Origin: Nostoc sp. LEGE 06077
Lineage (GTDB): Bacteria > Cyanobacteriota > Cyanobacteriia > Cyanobacteriales > Nostocaceae
Length of the DNA stretch: 64,000 nt
Direction of reading: 5' to 3'
Assembly (NCBI RefSeq): GCF_015207705.1
Contig: NZ_JADEWI010000018.1
Coordinates: 43,224 to 107,223, forward strand
In this document: positions 55,457 through 64,000 of the stretch, in pieces
Layout: the number at the start of each line of letters is the position of its first letter
How positions within the stretch are numbered: the first letter of the stretch is position 1
Made by a program: the position numbers and the translations under genes
Notes under the pieces: generated by a model
The model's input: only the letters and a program-made list of their open reading frames with translations
Database searches by the model: none
What the model was told of the DNA's origin: nothing

Positions 55457-56746
55457 TTATTTTTTGTCTGCGCTAGTAGTCATACCTTTGGCAGCAATTT
55501 GTTTACCCAGAACTTCTACTCCTTTAGCAAATTGTGGGTCTGCCATAGTGGCTAGTTTGTCACGTTCATGTAGCCATAAATCTTGCCGTTGAGCATCAGT
55601 CAAATCCACCTTCACATCTGGCGCAATTCCTTCATGATTAATATCTCTACCACTAGGGGTGTGGTATTTAGCAATTGTGACGGCCAATCCAGAGCCATCT
55701 TCTAAGGGGCGCACTGATTGTACTAAACCTTTACCAAAGGTTTGTGTACCTACTAGAACAGCCCGCTTATTATCTTGTAAAGCCCCAGATAAGATTTCAC
55801 TAGCACTAGCGGAACCTTTATCTACCAATATTACTAATGGTTTGGTTGTCAGCGCCCGGCCGTTGGCAATTTCTCGCTCTTGCTCACCTTGGCGGTCAAT
55901 AGTGGAAACAATAGTGCCTTTATCCAGCCACATCCGAGCAATTTCTACACTAGAGAATAACAAGCCACCAGGGTTCCCACGCAGATCTAGAACATATCCA
56001 GCGACTTGCTTAGACTCTAAATCTTTAATGGCATTTTGCATTTCCTTACCAGCATTAGCACTGAATTGGTTCAGGCGAATGTAGCCAACATTACCTGCTG
56101 GTGTTTGTTTTTGTGAATAACGTACTGGGTGAATTTCAATTCTGGCGCGTTTGATGTCAAATTGCTTGATAGCACCGTTCCGCTGAATTGTTAGCGTAAC
56201 CTTGGTGTTGGCTTCACCTCGGATTAAGGATACAGCTTGGTTGGTATCCATCCCTTTAGTGCTTTTATCGTTAATTTTGAGAATGACATCTTTAGCTAAG
56301 ATCCCAGCTTTAAATGCTGGTGTATCTTCAATCGGCGCAATGACAACTAATTGCTTAGTTTTCTCATCCTGACTGATTGTGATACCAATACCAATGAGTT
56401 CCCCAGAGGTATCCACCTGCATATTTTTGAATTCTTCAGGATCCATAAACCGGGTGTAAGGATCACCAAGCTTCTTCAGCATTTCCCGGATGGATTTATA
56501 CGCTTCTTGCTGATTACTGTAGGACTTGTTCAGGTATTCCTTACGAACAGCCTGCCAATCTACCTGATTAAAAGTACCATCTACGTATTGGCGGTTAACA
56601 ATTTGCCAAACTTCGTCTAATGTTTCTTTGGGACTTGCTTTAAATAAAGCCTGACCACGCGAGTGAATGCCCAGGCTAGTAACAGCAATTGTGGAGAGTG
56701 TTACTGCCGTAGCACCCAGAACAAGCCTACTTTTTGTAATCACCAT
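55457..56746 (-). CDS. Carboxyl-terminal processing protease (S41 family)
   Basis: About 429 residues from the ATG at 56746. That start puts a signal peptide (M-V-I-T-K-S-R-L-V-L-G-A-T-A-V) at the N-terminus; the frame open to 56854 adds 36 unlikely residues. A PDZ domain covers about 105-190 (G-I-G-I-T-I-S-Q-D-E). The protease core has the serine motif K-G-S-A-S-A-S-E-I-L (near residue 312) and the general-base Lys in T-F-G-K-G-L-V-Q about 25 residues later. It acts in the periplasm or lumen, trimming C-termini. Family members process D1 precursor (CtpA); CtpB and CtpC paralogues also exist, and I cannot tell which this is. Confidence 0.94.
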   Translation of the reverse strand: MVITKSRLVLGATAVTLSTIAVTSLGIHSRGQALFKASPKETLDEVWQIVNRQYVDGTFNQVDWQAVRKEYLNKSYSNQQEAYKSIREMLKKLGDPYTRFMDPEEFKNMQVDTSGELIGIGITISQDEKTKQLVVIAPIEDTPAFKAGILAKDVILKINDKSTKGMDTNQAVSLIRGEANTKVTLTIQRNGAIKQFDIKRARIEIHPVRYSQKQTPAGNVGYIRLNQFSANAGKEMQNAIKDLESKQVAGYVLDLRGNPGGLLFSSVEIARMWLDKGTIVSTIDRQGEQEREIANGRALTTKPLVILVDKGSASASEILSGALQDNKRAVLVGTQTFGKGLVQSVRPLEDGSGLAVTIAKYHTPSGRDINHEGIAPDVKVDLTDAQRQDLWLHERDKLATMADPQFAKGVEVLGKQIAAKGMTTSADKK

Positions 56747-56973
56747 AATGACAGCTGTGTCAGAGGGAAAAATAATAGTCAGTATGCCCAATCTAACACA
56801 GGTATTCTGCAAAGACTGGACGTGTATTCCTAACTTCATTAAAATACTTGACAATCCGGCGAAATGGGGAAGTCTGAAGGATGAAGTATGAAATAGTTAT
56901 TGGTTTAGATTGGGTGTGCGGGTGTAAGGGTGTAGGGTGAAAATTTTCCCTTATACCCCTATACCCAACACAC

Positions 56974-57061
56974 GCCAGTTGCTTCTCCTAATCGGAGACG
57001 CTACGCGTAGCTTGCTTCCCCGTAGGGGTACAAGTCGGCAGAGCCGGCCAACGCACTGGCT
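56974..57061. repeat. Palindromic interspersed repeat (GCCAGTTGCTT ... CCAACGCACTGGC)
   Basis: An 88-base repeat between ispG and the protease gene. Its ends GCCAGT (56974-56979) and ACTGGC (57055-57060) are inverted. The same flanks, with a shorter interior, occur at 18618-18659 inside the family B element. The interior includes CGCTACGCGTAGC-like palindromes and a CCCCGTAGGGG hairpin. Confidence 0.75.
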
Positions 57062-57080
57062 ACCCTACACCCCTTACTCA

Positions 57081-58307
57081 TTAAGGATCTATCCAACGTC
57101 CGTCTGTTTTAATGAGGTTGATTAACTCCTCTACACCTTCTGTTTCGGGTACTTTTTTAATTTCTTCTCGTCCACGATATAAAGAAATGTAACCAGGAGT
57201 TTTGCCCACATACCCATAGTCAGCATCTGCCATTTCGCCAGGGCCGTTAACAATACAACCCATCACAGCTATGTCCAGCCCAGTTAAGTGCTTGGTAGCT
57301 TCTCTGACTTTATGCAGCACTTCTTCTAGGTTAAATAAAGTACGTCCGCAGGAAGGACAAGCTACGTATTCCACCATTGTTTTCCGCAATCCCAAAGCTT
57401 GCAAGATGCTGTAGCAGACAGGGATTTCTTTTTCTGGTGCTTCTGTGAGGGAGACACGGATGGTATCACCGATGCCATCTGCTAGTAAGGTGGCAATACC
57501 AGCTGTGGATTTGATTCTGCCATATTCGCCATCACCGGCTTCCGTTACACCCAAATGTAAAGGATAATCCATACATAATTCATCCATGCGCTTCGCTAAC
57601 AGACGATAGGCGGCTACCATCACGGGAACTCGTGAGGCTTTCATGGAAATAACTAAGTTGCGGAAGTCTAGAGATTCACAAATACGGATGAATTCTAAAG
57701 CCGATTCCACCATTCCTTCTGGGGTGTCACCGTAGGTAAACAGCATTCTTTCTGCTAGAGAACCATGATTTACCCCAATCCGCATAGCTTTACCTTGGTC
57801 TCGCAAAGAAACTACCAGCGGTTCTAGTGTTTCGCGGATTTTTTCGCCAATTTCCTCAAATTCCGTTTGTGTATATTCAGTGCGATTGGTGTTTGGTTTT
57901 TCAAACACATACAATCCTGGATTAATGCGTACTTTTTCGATGTGCTTGGCAACTTCTAGGGCAATTTTCATGCCATTGTGATGCACATCAGCCACAATTG
58001 GCACATCTTGGTAACTTTTAATGATTTTTTGCTTAATTTCTGCCAATGCTACAGCGTGAGCTAGGCTAGGCACTGTAACACGCACGATTTCACAGCCAAC
58101 TTCGTGTAACCGACGAATAGCAGCTACAGAACCATCAATATCAAGAGTATCTTCATTAATCATTGACTGCACCACCACTGGGTAGCCACCGCCGATGGTG
58201 ACATTGCCCACTTTTACAGGGCGGGTTTTACGCCGCTTGATTGTAGTATCAAAGGTGGGTTGACTAGATGTGGTGTTTGAACTGGTAGGTGTAGGCAGAG
58301 TTTGCAT
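57081..58307 (-). CDS. ispG: 4-hydroxy-3-methylbut-2-en-1-yl diphosphate synthase
   Basis: The 4Fe-4S enzyme of the MEP isoprenoid pathway that makes HMBPP from MEcPP, with electrons from ferredoxin or flavodoxin. 408 residues, typical length. A TIM barrel (about 30-290) shows V-Q-S-M-I-N-E-D-T and I-V-R-V-T-V-P, and the C-terminal domain carries the cluster Cys in [10 protein letters not shown] and [18 protein letters not shown] is the family signature. It is transcribed toward the protease gene with a repeat between them, and apparently monocistronic. Confidence 0.98.
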   Translation of the reverse strand: MQTLPTPTSSNTTSSQPTFDTTIKRRKTRPVKVGNVTIGGGYPVVVQSMINEDTLDIDGSVAAIRRLHEVGCEIVRVTVPSLAHAVALAEIKQKIIKSYQDVPIVADVHHNGMKIALEVAKHIEKVRINPGLYVFEKPNTNRTEYTQTEFEEIGEKIRETLEPLVVSLRDQGKAMRIGVNHGSLAERMLFTYGDTPEGMVESALEFIRICESLDFRNLVISMKASRVPVMVAAYRLLAKRMDELCMDYPLHLGVTEAGDGEYGRIKSTAGIATLLADGIGDTIRVSLTEAPEKEIPVCYSILQALGLRKTMVEYVACPSCGRTLFNLEEVLHKVREATKHLTGLDIAVMGCIVNGPGEMADADYGYVGKTPGYISLYRGREEIKKVPETEGVEELINLIKTDGRWIDP

Positions 58308-58653
58308 AACTCATTCAGTAACTTTTTGTAGCTAAAATATTTAGATTAAACAATCCTGTTTCTCAGAGTGCCACAATAGGGGCTTTTTTGGGCAATAACA
58401 TTGGAAAAAATCAGATGTGCGATCGCACTCTGTATACTAATACCAATTCTCTGTGAAGCTGTACTCGATAAATACTGTAGAGATATTGTATACAAAGAAT
58501 TAGATCTTCATCAAGAAACGGTATAACTCTCAAAGTAAAATATTTTGTGTTTTGAATATTATTTGTTGGGTTCCACTGAGTTCTACCCAACCTACATTTA
58601 TTTTAATATAGAATTTTTAGCTAGATATTTAATCTGAGTAGTAAATCAAGTCA
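58308..58653. other. Intergenic region with a possible degenerate family D element
   Basis: 346 bases between the divergent ispG and the unknown gene at 58654. Within it, ATACCAATTCTCTGTGAAG (58440-58458) and CTTCATCAAGAAACGGTAT (58506-58524) form imperfect inverted ends, 14 of 19 matching. The left end resembles the family D ends at 32519-32684. No gene is seen. Confidence 0.5.
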
Positions 58654-59109
58654 ATGATTCCTACAACATATAAAAAGAAACTTTCTCGCTTAATGTCATA
58701 CCCTATTAGTGCTGGAATATTATCAGAAGCACTATCAGATACACCTCAATTCGACCACCTTAGCGTTGCTTTTTATGATTCCTACCAAGAACCACGTAAG
58801 ATTAAAAATCCTGCGTTAATTTTGAGTATTGACTATGTATATTTCTTGGTTAGCTTGAGTACCTCTAATAAATCAATAGATTACGGTAGGAATAAACCAG
58901 ACTGGTCAATTACTGTTTTTCCAGTACCGCGAACTTGCGTGAGTTTGGTAAAAAGCCAGTTGATAGAAACAGGATTGGAAAAAATGAAGCAATGGTTACA
59001 TCAGTATCAGGATTCTACTGGCAAAGTCGGTAGATGTAGATTACAGTTTTTCTATGATTTAGAAACAGATTCGCTCAGTTTTAGTGAAGATGAAAGTCTC
59101 CTTGGGTAA
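58654..59109 (+). CDS. Protein of unknown function (151 aa)
   Basis: A soluble 151-residue protein with no recognised domain. The N-terminus is basic (Y-K-K-K-L-S-R-L), a middle stretch has D-W-S-I-T-V-F-P-V-P-R-T-C-V, and the C-terminus has R-L-Q-F-F-Y-D-L-E-T-D-S-L-S-F-S. The alternation of hydrophobic strands suggests an alpha/beta fold. No signal peptide or membrane segment. No strong ribosome-binding site is visible. It stands alone, and a perfect hairpin separates it from the WD40 gene. Confidence 0.75.
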   Translation: MIPTTYKKKLSRLMSYPISAGILSEALSDTPQFDHLSVAFYDSYQEPRKIKNPALILSIDYVYFLVSLSTSNKSIDYGRNKPDWSITVFPVPRTCVSLVKSQLIETGLEKMKQWLHQYQDSTGKVGRCRLQFFYDLETDSLSFSEDESLLG

Positions 59110-59141
59110 AGCAATATTGTATTGTCTTAGAAAAAATCTCA

Positions 59142-59166
59142 GTAAGGGCGTAGGCTTCGCCCTTAC
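59142..59166. terminator. Hairpin between convergent genes
   Basis: GTAAGGGCG (59142-59150) pairs perfectly with CGCCCTTAC (59158-59166) around a 7-base loop. It lies between the convergent genes at 58654-59109 and 59229-61031 and can serve as a terminator. A-rich sequence at 59131 precedes it, giving a T run on the minus strand. Confidence 0.7.
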
Positions 59167-59228
59167 CTGTAGGGAACAGGATGCTAATAGGTTGGGTGGA
59201 GTGATAGCGATAGAATCCATTGTAATTA

Positions 59229-61031
59229 TTAACTACGCTGCCAGATTTTAATGGTTTTATCTAAGCTGGCGCTGACTAACATCTCACCGGAAGTAGTGAA
59301 GGCTAAGGCTGTAACTATGTTGCTATGGCCTGTAAATGTGCCTAATAATTCTCCTGTATTGAAATGCCATAGTTTAATAGTTTTATCTGCACTACCGCTG
59401 GCGATGATTTGTTCGTCTGGACTGAGGGCGATCGCATATACTCGATCAGTATGTCCTTTAAGGGTACGAATTAATCTCCCTGTCTCTAAATGCCAGATTT
59501 TAATTGTCTGATCCCAACTCCCACTAATTAGCCACTGGCCATCCGCACTGATGGTTAAGGAACGCACAATGTGAGAATGTCCGGTTAAGCTGTGCAGTGG
59601 TTCAATTTCTTGGAGGGCTTTACACTCCGAAAGTTGGGCTGTTTTCCAGACTTTTATTTTGCGGTAACTACCTGTCACCAGGGTTTTGCCGTCTGGACTT
59701 AAAGCTAGAGAGTGAGCAGCTGTATCATCTAAGGATAGAGCGATCGCTACCTGACGATACATTAAATCCCAAAACAGAACTTTTCGATCATCTCCACCAG
59801 TAGCTACCATCCGGCCATCGGGGGTAAACGCAGTACAGCGCACTGCGCCATTGTGCTTGTGCAGAATGTCGATTAATTCTGGTGCGCCGACGTGCCAAAT
59901 TTTCACTGTCGAGTCTGCGCCAACACTGACTAATGTATGACCATCGGGACTAAAAGATATAGAATTCACATCATCGACTAATCCTGATGTTATCCAAGGA
60001 TATTCAGATAATGTATCAATTAATTCGCCCTTGCTTAAATCCCATAATCTTGTTTCGCCACGACTCCCACTAGCTAAAATTGGCATCACATTGCCATTGT
60101 GACCGCGAGAAGTAAAATCAAGGCAATGAATGCCTTTTGTATGACCTTTTAATGTTTGCCAAAATTCCCAATCACCAATAATTTCCTTTTGGGGATGATC
60201 TGATGGGACAATTTGAATAACTTCAGCGATCGCTTGTTCTTCAACTGTTGGCAATAAATCTTTTTTAGTAGTCTTTTTCGCTGTTAATGACTCTAAATAC
60301 CAACTTAATCCCCCTGCATATAACAAGTTACTGGGAGTAACATAGGATTTAGTTTCTGTAAATTCCAGTTGATGACTCGGCAAAAAGCCAGCAACTACAG
60401 CGTGCTTTTCATAGCCTAATTTCCCATTCGATGGATAAAACAGACACAGAAAAATTAATACTTGGTGGTTGCGTAAATCATCTTGTGTAACTGACCACCT
60501 TATTTTATCTTTCTTGATACCGTTAAAACTTTCTCCATCGGCAGCATAAACTAGTACACTCCGTTTAGGATCATCGGCAAGAAAGTATGTAAACTTACTT
60601 TCACCACGTAAATGGCCTTCATCATCTAACACCATATTTTGAATAGTGTCTTGGGGCAACTTTTTCACTAACTTTCCTAACCGCTCCGCCATTACTTGCT
60701 CAACAATTTGCTCTCGCAAAAGATAATCTTCTGCTTGTTGTTGGAAGTGTTTTGGGTAGGGAATTACCCAATCAGGCGGTTCGGGATATTCTGGCGGCAT
60801 AGGCGGTGGATTCTTGGCGAGAATTTCAGCTTGGTGACGCGAAAATTCTTGGATTTTTGCCAATGAATCACCCCAAAATGCCATAATTTCGCTGTGACAA
60901 CCTTTAACTTGACTGTCTAATAAAGATAAGTCGTAAGTTTTAGGTTTTTTAACACGTTGAAGGAAATCAGCTTGCTGGGCTTTGAGTAAGCTAATCCAAT
61001 CCATTTGCATTCCAACAGCACAATGTTGCAT
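59229..61031 (-). CDS. WD40-repeat protein with a novel N-terminal domain
   Basis: 600 residues. The N-terminal third (about 1-260) is acidic and helical with P-P-E-Y-P-E-P-P-D-W and resembles no domain I know. From about residue 290 there are seven WD40 units, each ending in I-K-I-W, V-L-F-W-D or I-K-L-W-H; S-G-S-x-D-x-T-I-K-I-W repeats are especially regular in the last three. They should form one beta-propeller that binds proteins. No kinase, caspase-like or NB-ARC domain is fused, although such fusions are common for cyanobacterial WD40 proteins. The start at 61031 is uncertain; Met at 61010 or 61004 is possible. Confidence 0.92.
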   Translation of the reverse strand: MQHCAVGMQMDWISLLKAQQADFLQRVKKPKTYDLSLLDSQVKGCHSEIMAFWGDSLAKIQEFSRHQAEILAKNPPPMPPEYPEPPDWVIPYPKHFQQQAEDYLLREQIVEQVMAERLGKLVKKLPQDTIQNMVLDDEGHLRGESKFTYFLADDPKRSVLVYAADGESFNGIKKDKIRWSVTQDDLRNHQVLIFLCLFYPSNGKLGYEKHAVVAGFLPSHQLEFTETKSYVTPSNLLYAGGLSWYLESLTAKKTTKKDLLPTVEEQAIAEVIQIVPSDHPQKEIIGDWEFWQTLKGHTKGIHCLDFTSRGHNGNVMPILASGSRGETRLWDLSKGELIDTLSEYPWITSGLVDDVNSISFSPDGHTLVSVGADSTVKIWHVGAPELIDILHKHNGAVRCTAFTPDGRMVATGGDDRKVLFWDLMYRQVAIALSLDDTAAHSLALSPDGKTLVTGSYRKIKVWKTAQLSECKALQEIEPLHSLTGHSHIVRSLTISADGQWLISGSWDQTIKIWHLETGRLIRTLKGHTDRVYAIALSPDEQIIASGSADKTIKLWHFNTGELLGTFTGHSNIVTALAFTTSGEMLVSASLDKTIKIWQRS

Positions 61032-61542
61032 ACCTACGGTAAGCTATACCAACGTAATTACTCAAGTTTATAACTTCTAGTAAAATAAAAATTCGGTAAT
61101 CTTCGCAGTCTAACAGAACACATTTATGGATATGTATCTGTAAAATTCAGTGTCAAAACATCACTCACATCTCGGCACAATGATCTAATTGATACCAATC
61201 TGGGATCAGCAAGCTGCTTTGAGATTTTTCAGAGAGACTTTTAGGAAAGACTTTTATTTGAGAATCTCAAATTGGCATTTGGTATGAGTTAGACAGAACT
61301 AAATGATGTCAAATAATTCTATCGAATCTAGAGAAGAAGATACTGTTTCCTAGAAACAGTAATATTAGTCAAAACAAGTATTATTTAAGCAGAATTTGCA
61401 AGTTATTGGCATATTTACTTCAATTCAGGCTGATGATAACTGTTTTAGCTAAATTATAGAGATTATGCTCACAAAATAGCAGAACTATTTCCCACAATTG
61501 TATATACTAGAAAGCTGCAAAAATTAGTAATGTAATTAGAGT
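61032..61542. other. Intergenic region without a recognisable gene
   Basis: 511 AT-rich bases. ATACCAAT (61192-61199) and a TTTGGTAT end (61278-61285) could be the ends of another short palindromic element, but the match is only 7-8 bases and the arms do not extend. No ORF was found. Confidence 0.5.
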
Positions 61543-61881
61543 TTATGAGACAGAATGATGACTGCGATCGCTTACTTCTAGCTGTTTAATTTTATTCTGT
61601 AAATCAAATTCTTCGTGACTCACTATTGTTTCTAAATTGGCTATTCTTTGCTCTAATAGTTCTAATTGTTGTGGTTGTAAATCAGCAGCTTTTGATTTTT
61701 TCTCATCAGAACGCCATATAGCGATTGTCCCTGCTGTAGCACCGCCAATAGCCGCTAAAGGTAGCAATGCACCACTTCTAGTCACAGCAGAAAGCGGGAT
61801 ACAAACTGCTAAAATACCCACTGTAATTCCCCAAATTCTTGTGGTAGAGATTACTCTCACATCTTCAGATTTTTTAGTCAT
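61543..61881 (-). CDS. Small membrane protein with a coiled-coil tail, unknown function
   Basis: 112 residues. Two membrane helices lie at about 15-33 and 36-58 (I-W-G-I-T-V-G-I-L-A-V and L-L-P-L-A-A-I-G-G-A-T). They are followed by a charged linker (R-S-D-E-K-K-S-K) and a Glu/Leu-rich heptad region (Q-L-E-L-L-E-Q-R-I-A-N-L-E-T) that reads as a coiled coil and would be cytoplasmic. The family is not recognised. Isolated on its strand, between the WD40 gene and the NAD(P)-binding gene. Confidence 0.8.
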   Translation of the reverse strand: MTKKSEDVRVISTTRIWGITVGILAVCIPLSAVTRSGALLPLAAIGGATAGTIAIWRSDEKKSKAADLQPQQLELLEQRIANLETIVSHEEFDLQNKIKQLEVSDRSHHSVS

Positions 61882-62152
61882 CAGTCTTGTTCTATTAAGA
61901 GTTACTCGTTAGATTCGCATGATCACTAGCAAAAATACCTCCTACAATTGGATTAAGTAAAAATACTCAACTGGAGTGTAAGTATTAAAAACAACAAAAA
62001 TATCAAAGGTGGTCGGGTGAAGCACTAGCGCAACCCAACAAAATAAAGTATTTAGGATAGATGCTGGAGTTCGTTTTCATCTCAGCCTCAAGAATGTTCA
62101 TATTTTGATACAATCCCTGGAGCCAAAGTAATTAGTAGTTCAGCAATTAATT

Positions 62153-62830
62153 ATGACAAGTGAATCATATATTTTTGTGGCTGGGGCAAGTCGTGGTGTT
62201 GGTAGAGAAATTGCCAACTGTCTAACAGCACAACAATTCAAAGTCAAAGCACTTCTGCGAAATGAATCGGCTGCGGCTGAACTCAAAGCAACTGGCGTTG
62301 AGGTAGTTATTGGTGATGCTATGAATGTGGGTGATGTGGAAGCAGCTATAATCGCCAATGAACCCATCCATACTGTCATTAGTACTATCGGTGGTTTACC
62401 TACAGATACAGAAAAACCAGATTACCTGGCTAATAAAAATCTGATTGATGCGGCAATCAAAGCCAGAGTCCAAAAATTTATTTTAGTGACTTCTATTGGT
62501 ACTGGAAATAGTGTTGGTGCATTACCCCCCCAAGCGTTAGCCGTACTGCAACCAGTTTTAGTCGAAAAAGACAAAGCCGAACAATATTTAATTGCCAGTG
62601 GACTCACATATACTATTATCCGTCCCGGTGGACTTAAGACAGAACCCGCAACAGGCAATGGCATTTTAACCGAAGACACACGCATTATTGGTAGTATTCA
62701 TCGTGCAGATGTGGCGCAATTGGTATGCCTTTGTTTAAATACTGATCGCTCCAATCATAAAATTTTGTCAGCAGTAGACAAAAATATGCTATTCGGACAA
62801 ATAGAATTCGCCCCATTTAGTTTAGATTAG
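62153..62830 (+). CDS. NAD(P)-binding protein, atypical short-chain dehydrogenase (SDR) family
   Basis: 225 residues with an N-terminal Rossmann fold. The nucleotide-binding glycine motif is F-V-A-G-A-S-R-G-V-G-R-E-I, followed by a conserved basic residue (L-L-R-N) and a G-D-A-M-N loop. No classic Y-x-x-x-K catalytic pair is evident; V-T-S-I-G-T-G-N-S and the Tyr in Q-Y-L-I-A-S-G-L-T-Y-T-I-I-R-P-G-G fit the atypical SDR or NmrA-like group (ycf39 and related proteins). Substrate unknown. The next gene downstream is chlD, 140 bases away, but co-transcription is not shown. Confidence 0.93.
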   Translation: MTSESYIFVAGASRGVGREIANCLTAQQFKVKALLRNESAAAELKATGVEVVIGDAMNVGDVEAAIIANEPIHTVISTIGGLPTDTEKPDYLANKNLIDAAIKARVQKFILVTSIGTGNSVGALPPQALAVLQPVLVEKDKAEQYLIASGLTYTIIRPGGLKTEPATGNGILTEDTRIIGSIHRADVAQLVCLCLNTDRSNHKILSAVDKNMLFGQIEFAPFSLD

Positions 62831-62972
62831 CGAATCGGCAAGATAGCGCCAGAAATTGATATGCTAAAAACCGAGACCAGTGAAGCATGACAGAAATAAT
62901 TCAGAAGTCTAATCTTCCTGTCTTACTTCGGCTACGCTCAGTAACCTCCTGCCTTCATCATTTTTGTAAACA

Positions 62973-64000
62973 ATGCCTGCGCCTACTATCACTCCAAGCG
63001 TCGCCTCCTTTCCCTTGACGGCCGTAGTCGGTCAAGAAGCGATAAAATTAGCCTTGCTGTTAGCAGCGGTCGATCCTGCTTTGGGAGGAGTGGCGATCGC
63101 AGGTCGTCGCGGTACGGCAAAATCTGTGATGGCGCGTGCTATCCACGCCTTAATACCGCCAATTGAAGTTGTTCCTGGTTCCATTAGCAACTGCGATCCC
63201 ACTCGCCCCGATGAATGGGATAACCTGTTATTGGCAGAGTACGCCGAAAAAGAGATTCAGGATGTCCCCACGCAAATCATTCCTGCGCCTTTTGTGCAGA
63301 TTCCTCTCGGTGTGACGGAAGACCGACTTTTAGGTTCTGTGGATGTGGAACAGTCGGTTAAGCAAGGAGATACAATTTTTCAGCCGGGGTTACTCGCCTC
63401 TGCTCACCGGGGTGTACTGTACGTAGATGAAATCAATTTATTAGATGAGCAAATTTCCAATCAACTTTTAACAGTATTATCCGAAGGTCGCAACCAAATT
63501 GAGCGCGAAGGGATTAGTTTTCAGCACCCTTGCAGAGCATTATTTATTGCTACGTACAACCCCGAAGAAGGCGCACTCAGAGAACATTTATTGGATAGAA
63601 TTGCGATCGCTCTCTCCGCTGACGGTGTACTCGGACTAGATCAACGAGTAGAAGCAGTTGAACAAGCGATCGCTTTTTCCAAATCTCCCCAAGAATTTCT
63701 TCAGCAGTACAACGAAGACCTCGACGGACTCAAAACTCAAATTCTCTTGGCGCGGGAATGGTTAAAAGAAGTCGTCATCACCCACGACCAAATTGCTTAC
63801 TTGGTAAATGAAGCAATTCGCGCTGTTGTCCAAGGTCATCGCGCGGAGTTATTTGCTGTGCGCGTCGCCAAAGCCGCCGCCGCCTTAGAAGGGCGCACCA
63901 CCGTCAACGCCGAAGATTTACGCCGGGCTGTCGAGTTGGTAATTGTCCCACGGGCAACTGTAGTTCAAACACCACCCCCCGACCAACCACCACCTCCTCC
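62973..64000 (+). CDS. chlD: Magnesium chelatase subunit D (3' partial)
   Basis: The first 342 residues of the ChlD AAA+ subunit that, with ChlI and ChlH, inserts magnesium into protoporphyrin IX for chlorophyll. The frame runs off the window end. Walker A is at 44-51 in A-G-R-R-G-T-A-K-S, and L-Y-V-D-E-I-N-L-L and A-T-Y-N-P-E-E-G mark the rest of the AAA core. The visible C-terminus enters a Pro-rich segment ([10 protein letters not shown]), the hinge that distinguishes ChlD from ChlI. The integrin-I-like domain must lie beyond the window. Confidence 0.97.
   Translation, partial: MPAPTITPSVASFPLTAVVGQEAIKLALLLAAVDPALGGVAIAGRRGTAKSVMARAIHALIPPIEVVPGSISNCDPTRPDEWDNLLLAEYAEKEIQDVPTQIIPAPFVQIPLGVTEDRLLGSVDVEQSVKQGDTIFQPGLLASAHRGVLYVDEINLLDEQISNQLLTVLSEGRNQIEREGISFQHPCRALFIATYNPEEGALREHLLDRIAIALSADGVLGLDQRVEAVEQAIAFSKSPQEFLQQYNEDLDGLKTQILLAREWLKEVVITHDQIAYLVNEAIRAVVQGHRAELFAVRVAKAAAALEGRTTVNAEDLRRAVELVIVPRATVVQTPPPDQPPPP

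Noticed and set aside
55659..56084. 141-residue open frame antisense to the protease gene
   Set aside because: It overlaps the conserved catalytic region of the protease on the opposite strand, and its Pro/Ser/Arg-rich translation has no family features.
61192..61285. Another inverted-repeat element with ATACCAA ends
   Set aside because: Only 7-8 bases pair and the arms do not extend; such a match can arise by chance in AT-rich DNA.

Overview
The window looks like a chromosome segment of a filamentous, heterocyst-type cyanobacterium of the Nostoc/Anabaena group. Seen in the sequence: very frequent GCGATCGC (HIP1-type) octamers inside genes, heptameric tandem repeats between genes, many short inverted-repeat elements, a magnesium chelatase gene, and the PAS/GAF-rich kinase architectures typical of that group. 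No species is claimed.

Layout. 1-3.7 kb: four two-component genes (receiver, two receiver-kinases, receiver), the first cut by the window edge. 4.2-9.6 kb: small unknown genes, argS, and a membrane Ser/Thr kinase. 9.7-12.7 kb: tRNA-Ser(CGA), then lptA, lptB and an LptF/G permease. 13-18.5 kb: a small conserved gene coupled to a glutathione S-transferase, argD, a TrkA-linked potassium channel, and glcD. 18.5-25 kb: a Nudix hydrolase whose 3' end lies in a repeat, a GHL10-type glycoside hydrolase, a membrane protein, a GAF/PAS kinase, tRNA-Lys(CUU) and a glyoxalase-fold protein. 25.3-53.4 kb: a large signalling region with a 1965-residue Ser/Thr kinase-ATPase-histidine kinase, a pair of overlapping RelE/ParE-like genes, an HTH-ATPase, two receivers, a receiver/winged-helix/Hpt/receiver protein, a receiver-kinase, a frameshifted receiver gene, a 1488-residue CBS/PAS kinase, a 2022-residue hybrid kinase and a trailing receiver-kinase. 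53.6-64 kb: a branched-chain amino acid ABC ATPase, an intact Uma2 gene beside an Uma2 remnant, a carboxyl-terminal protease, ispG, a WD40 protein, small unknowns, an NAD(P)-binding protein and the start of chlD.

How the genes work together. Fourteen loci encode two-component parts. Several proteins have receivers fused to kinases or Hpt modules, so branched phosphorelays are likely, but partners cannot be assigned from sequence alone. Two proteins carry degenerate catalytic or receiver domains and one gene is frameshifted, so part of the network may be scaffolding or decaying. The lpt genes form an outer-membrane lipopolysaccharide export set. The remainder is mostly housekeeping metabolism.

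The most unusual material is mobile or repetitive. At least seven short non-coding elements with terminal inverted repeats lie between genes. Two families occur twice, one copy is interrupted by another segment, one folds on paper into a cloverleaf of perfect hairpins, and one supplies the C-terminus of the Nudix protein. The overlapping RelE-like pair without a visible antitoxin is the best candidate for an undescribed small system.
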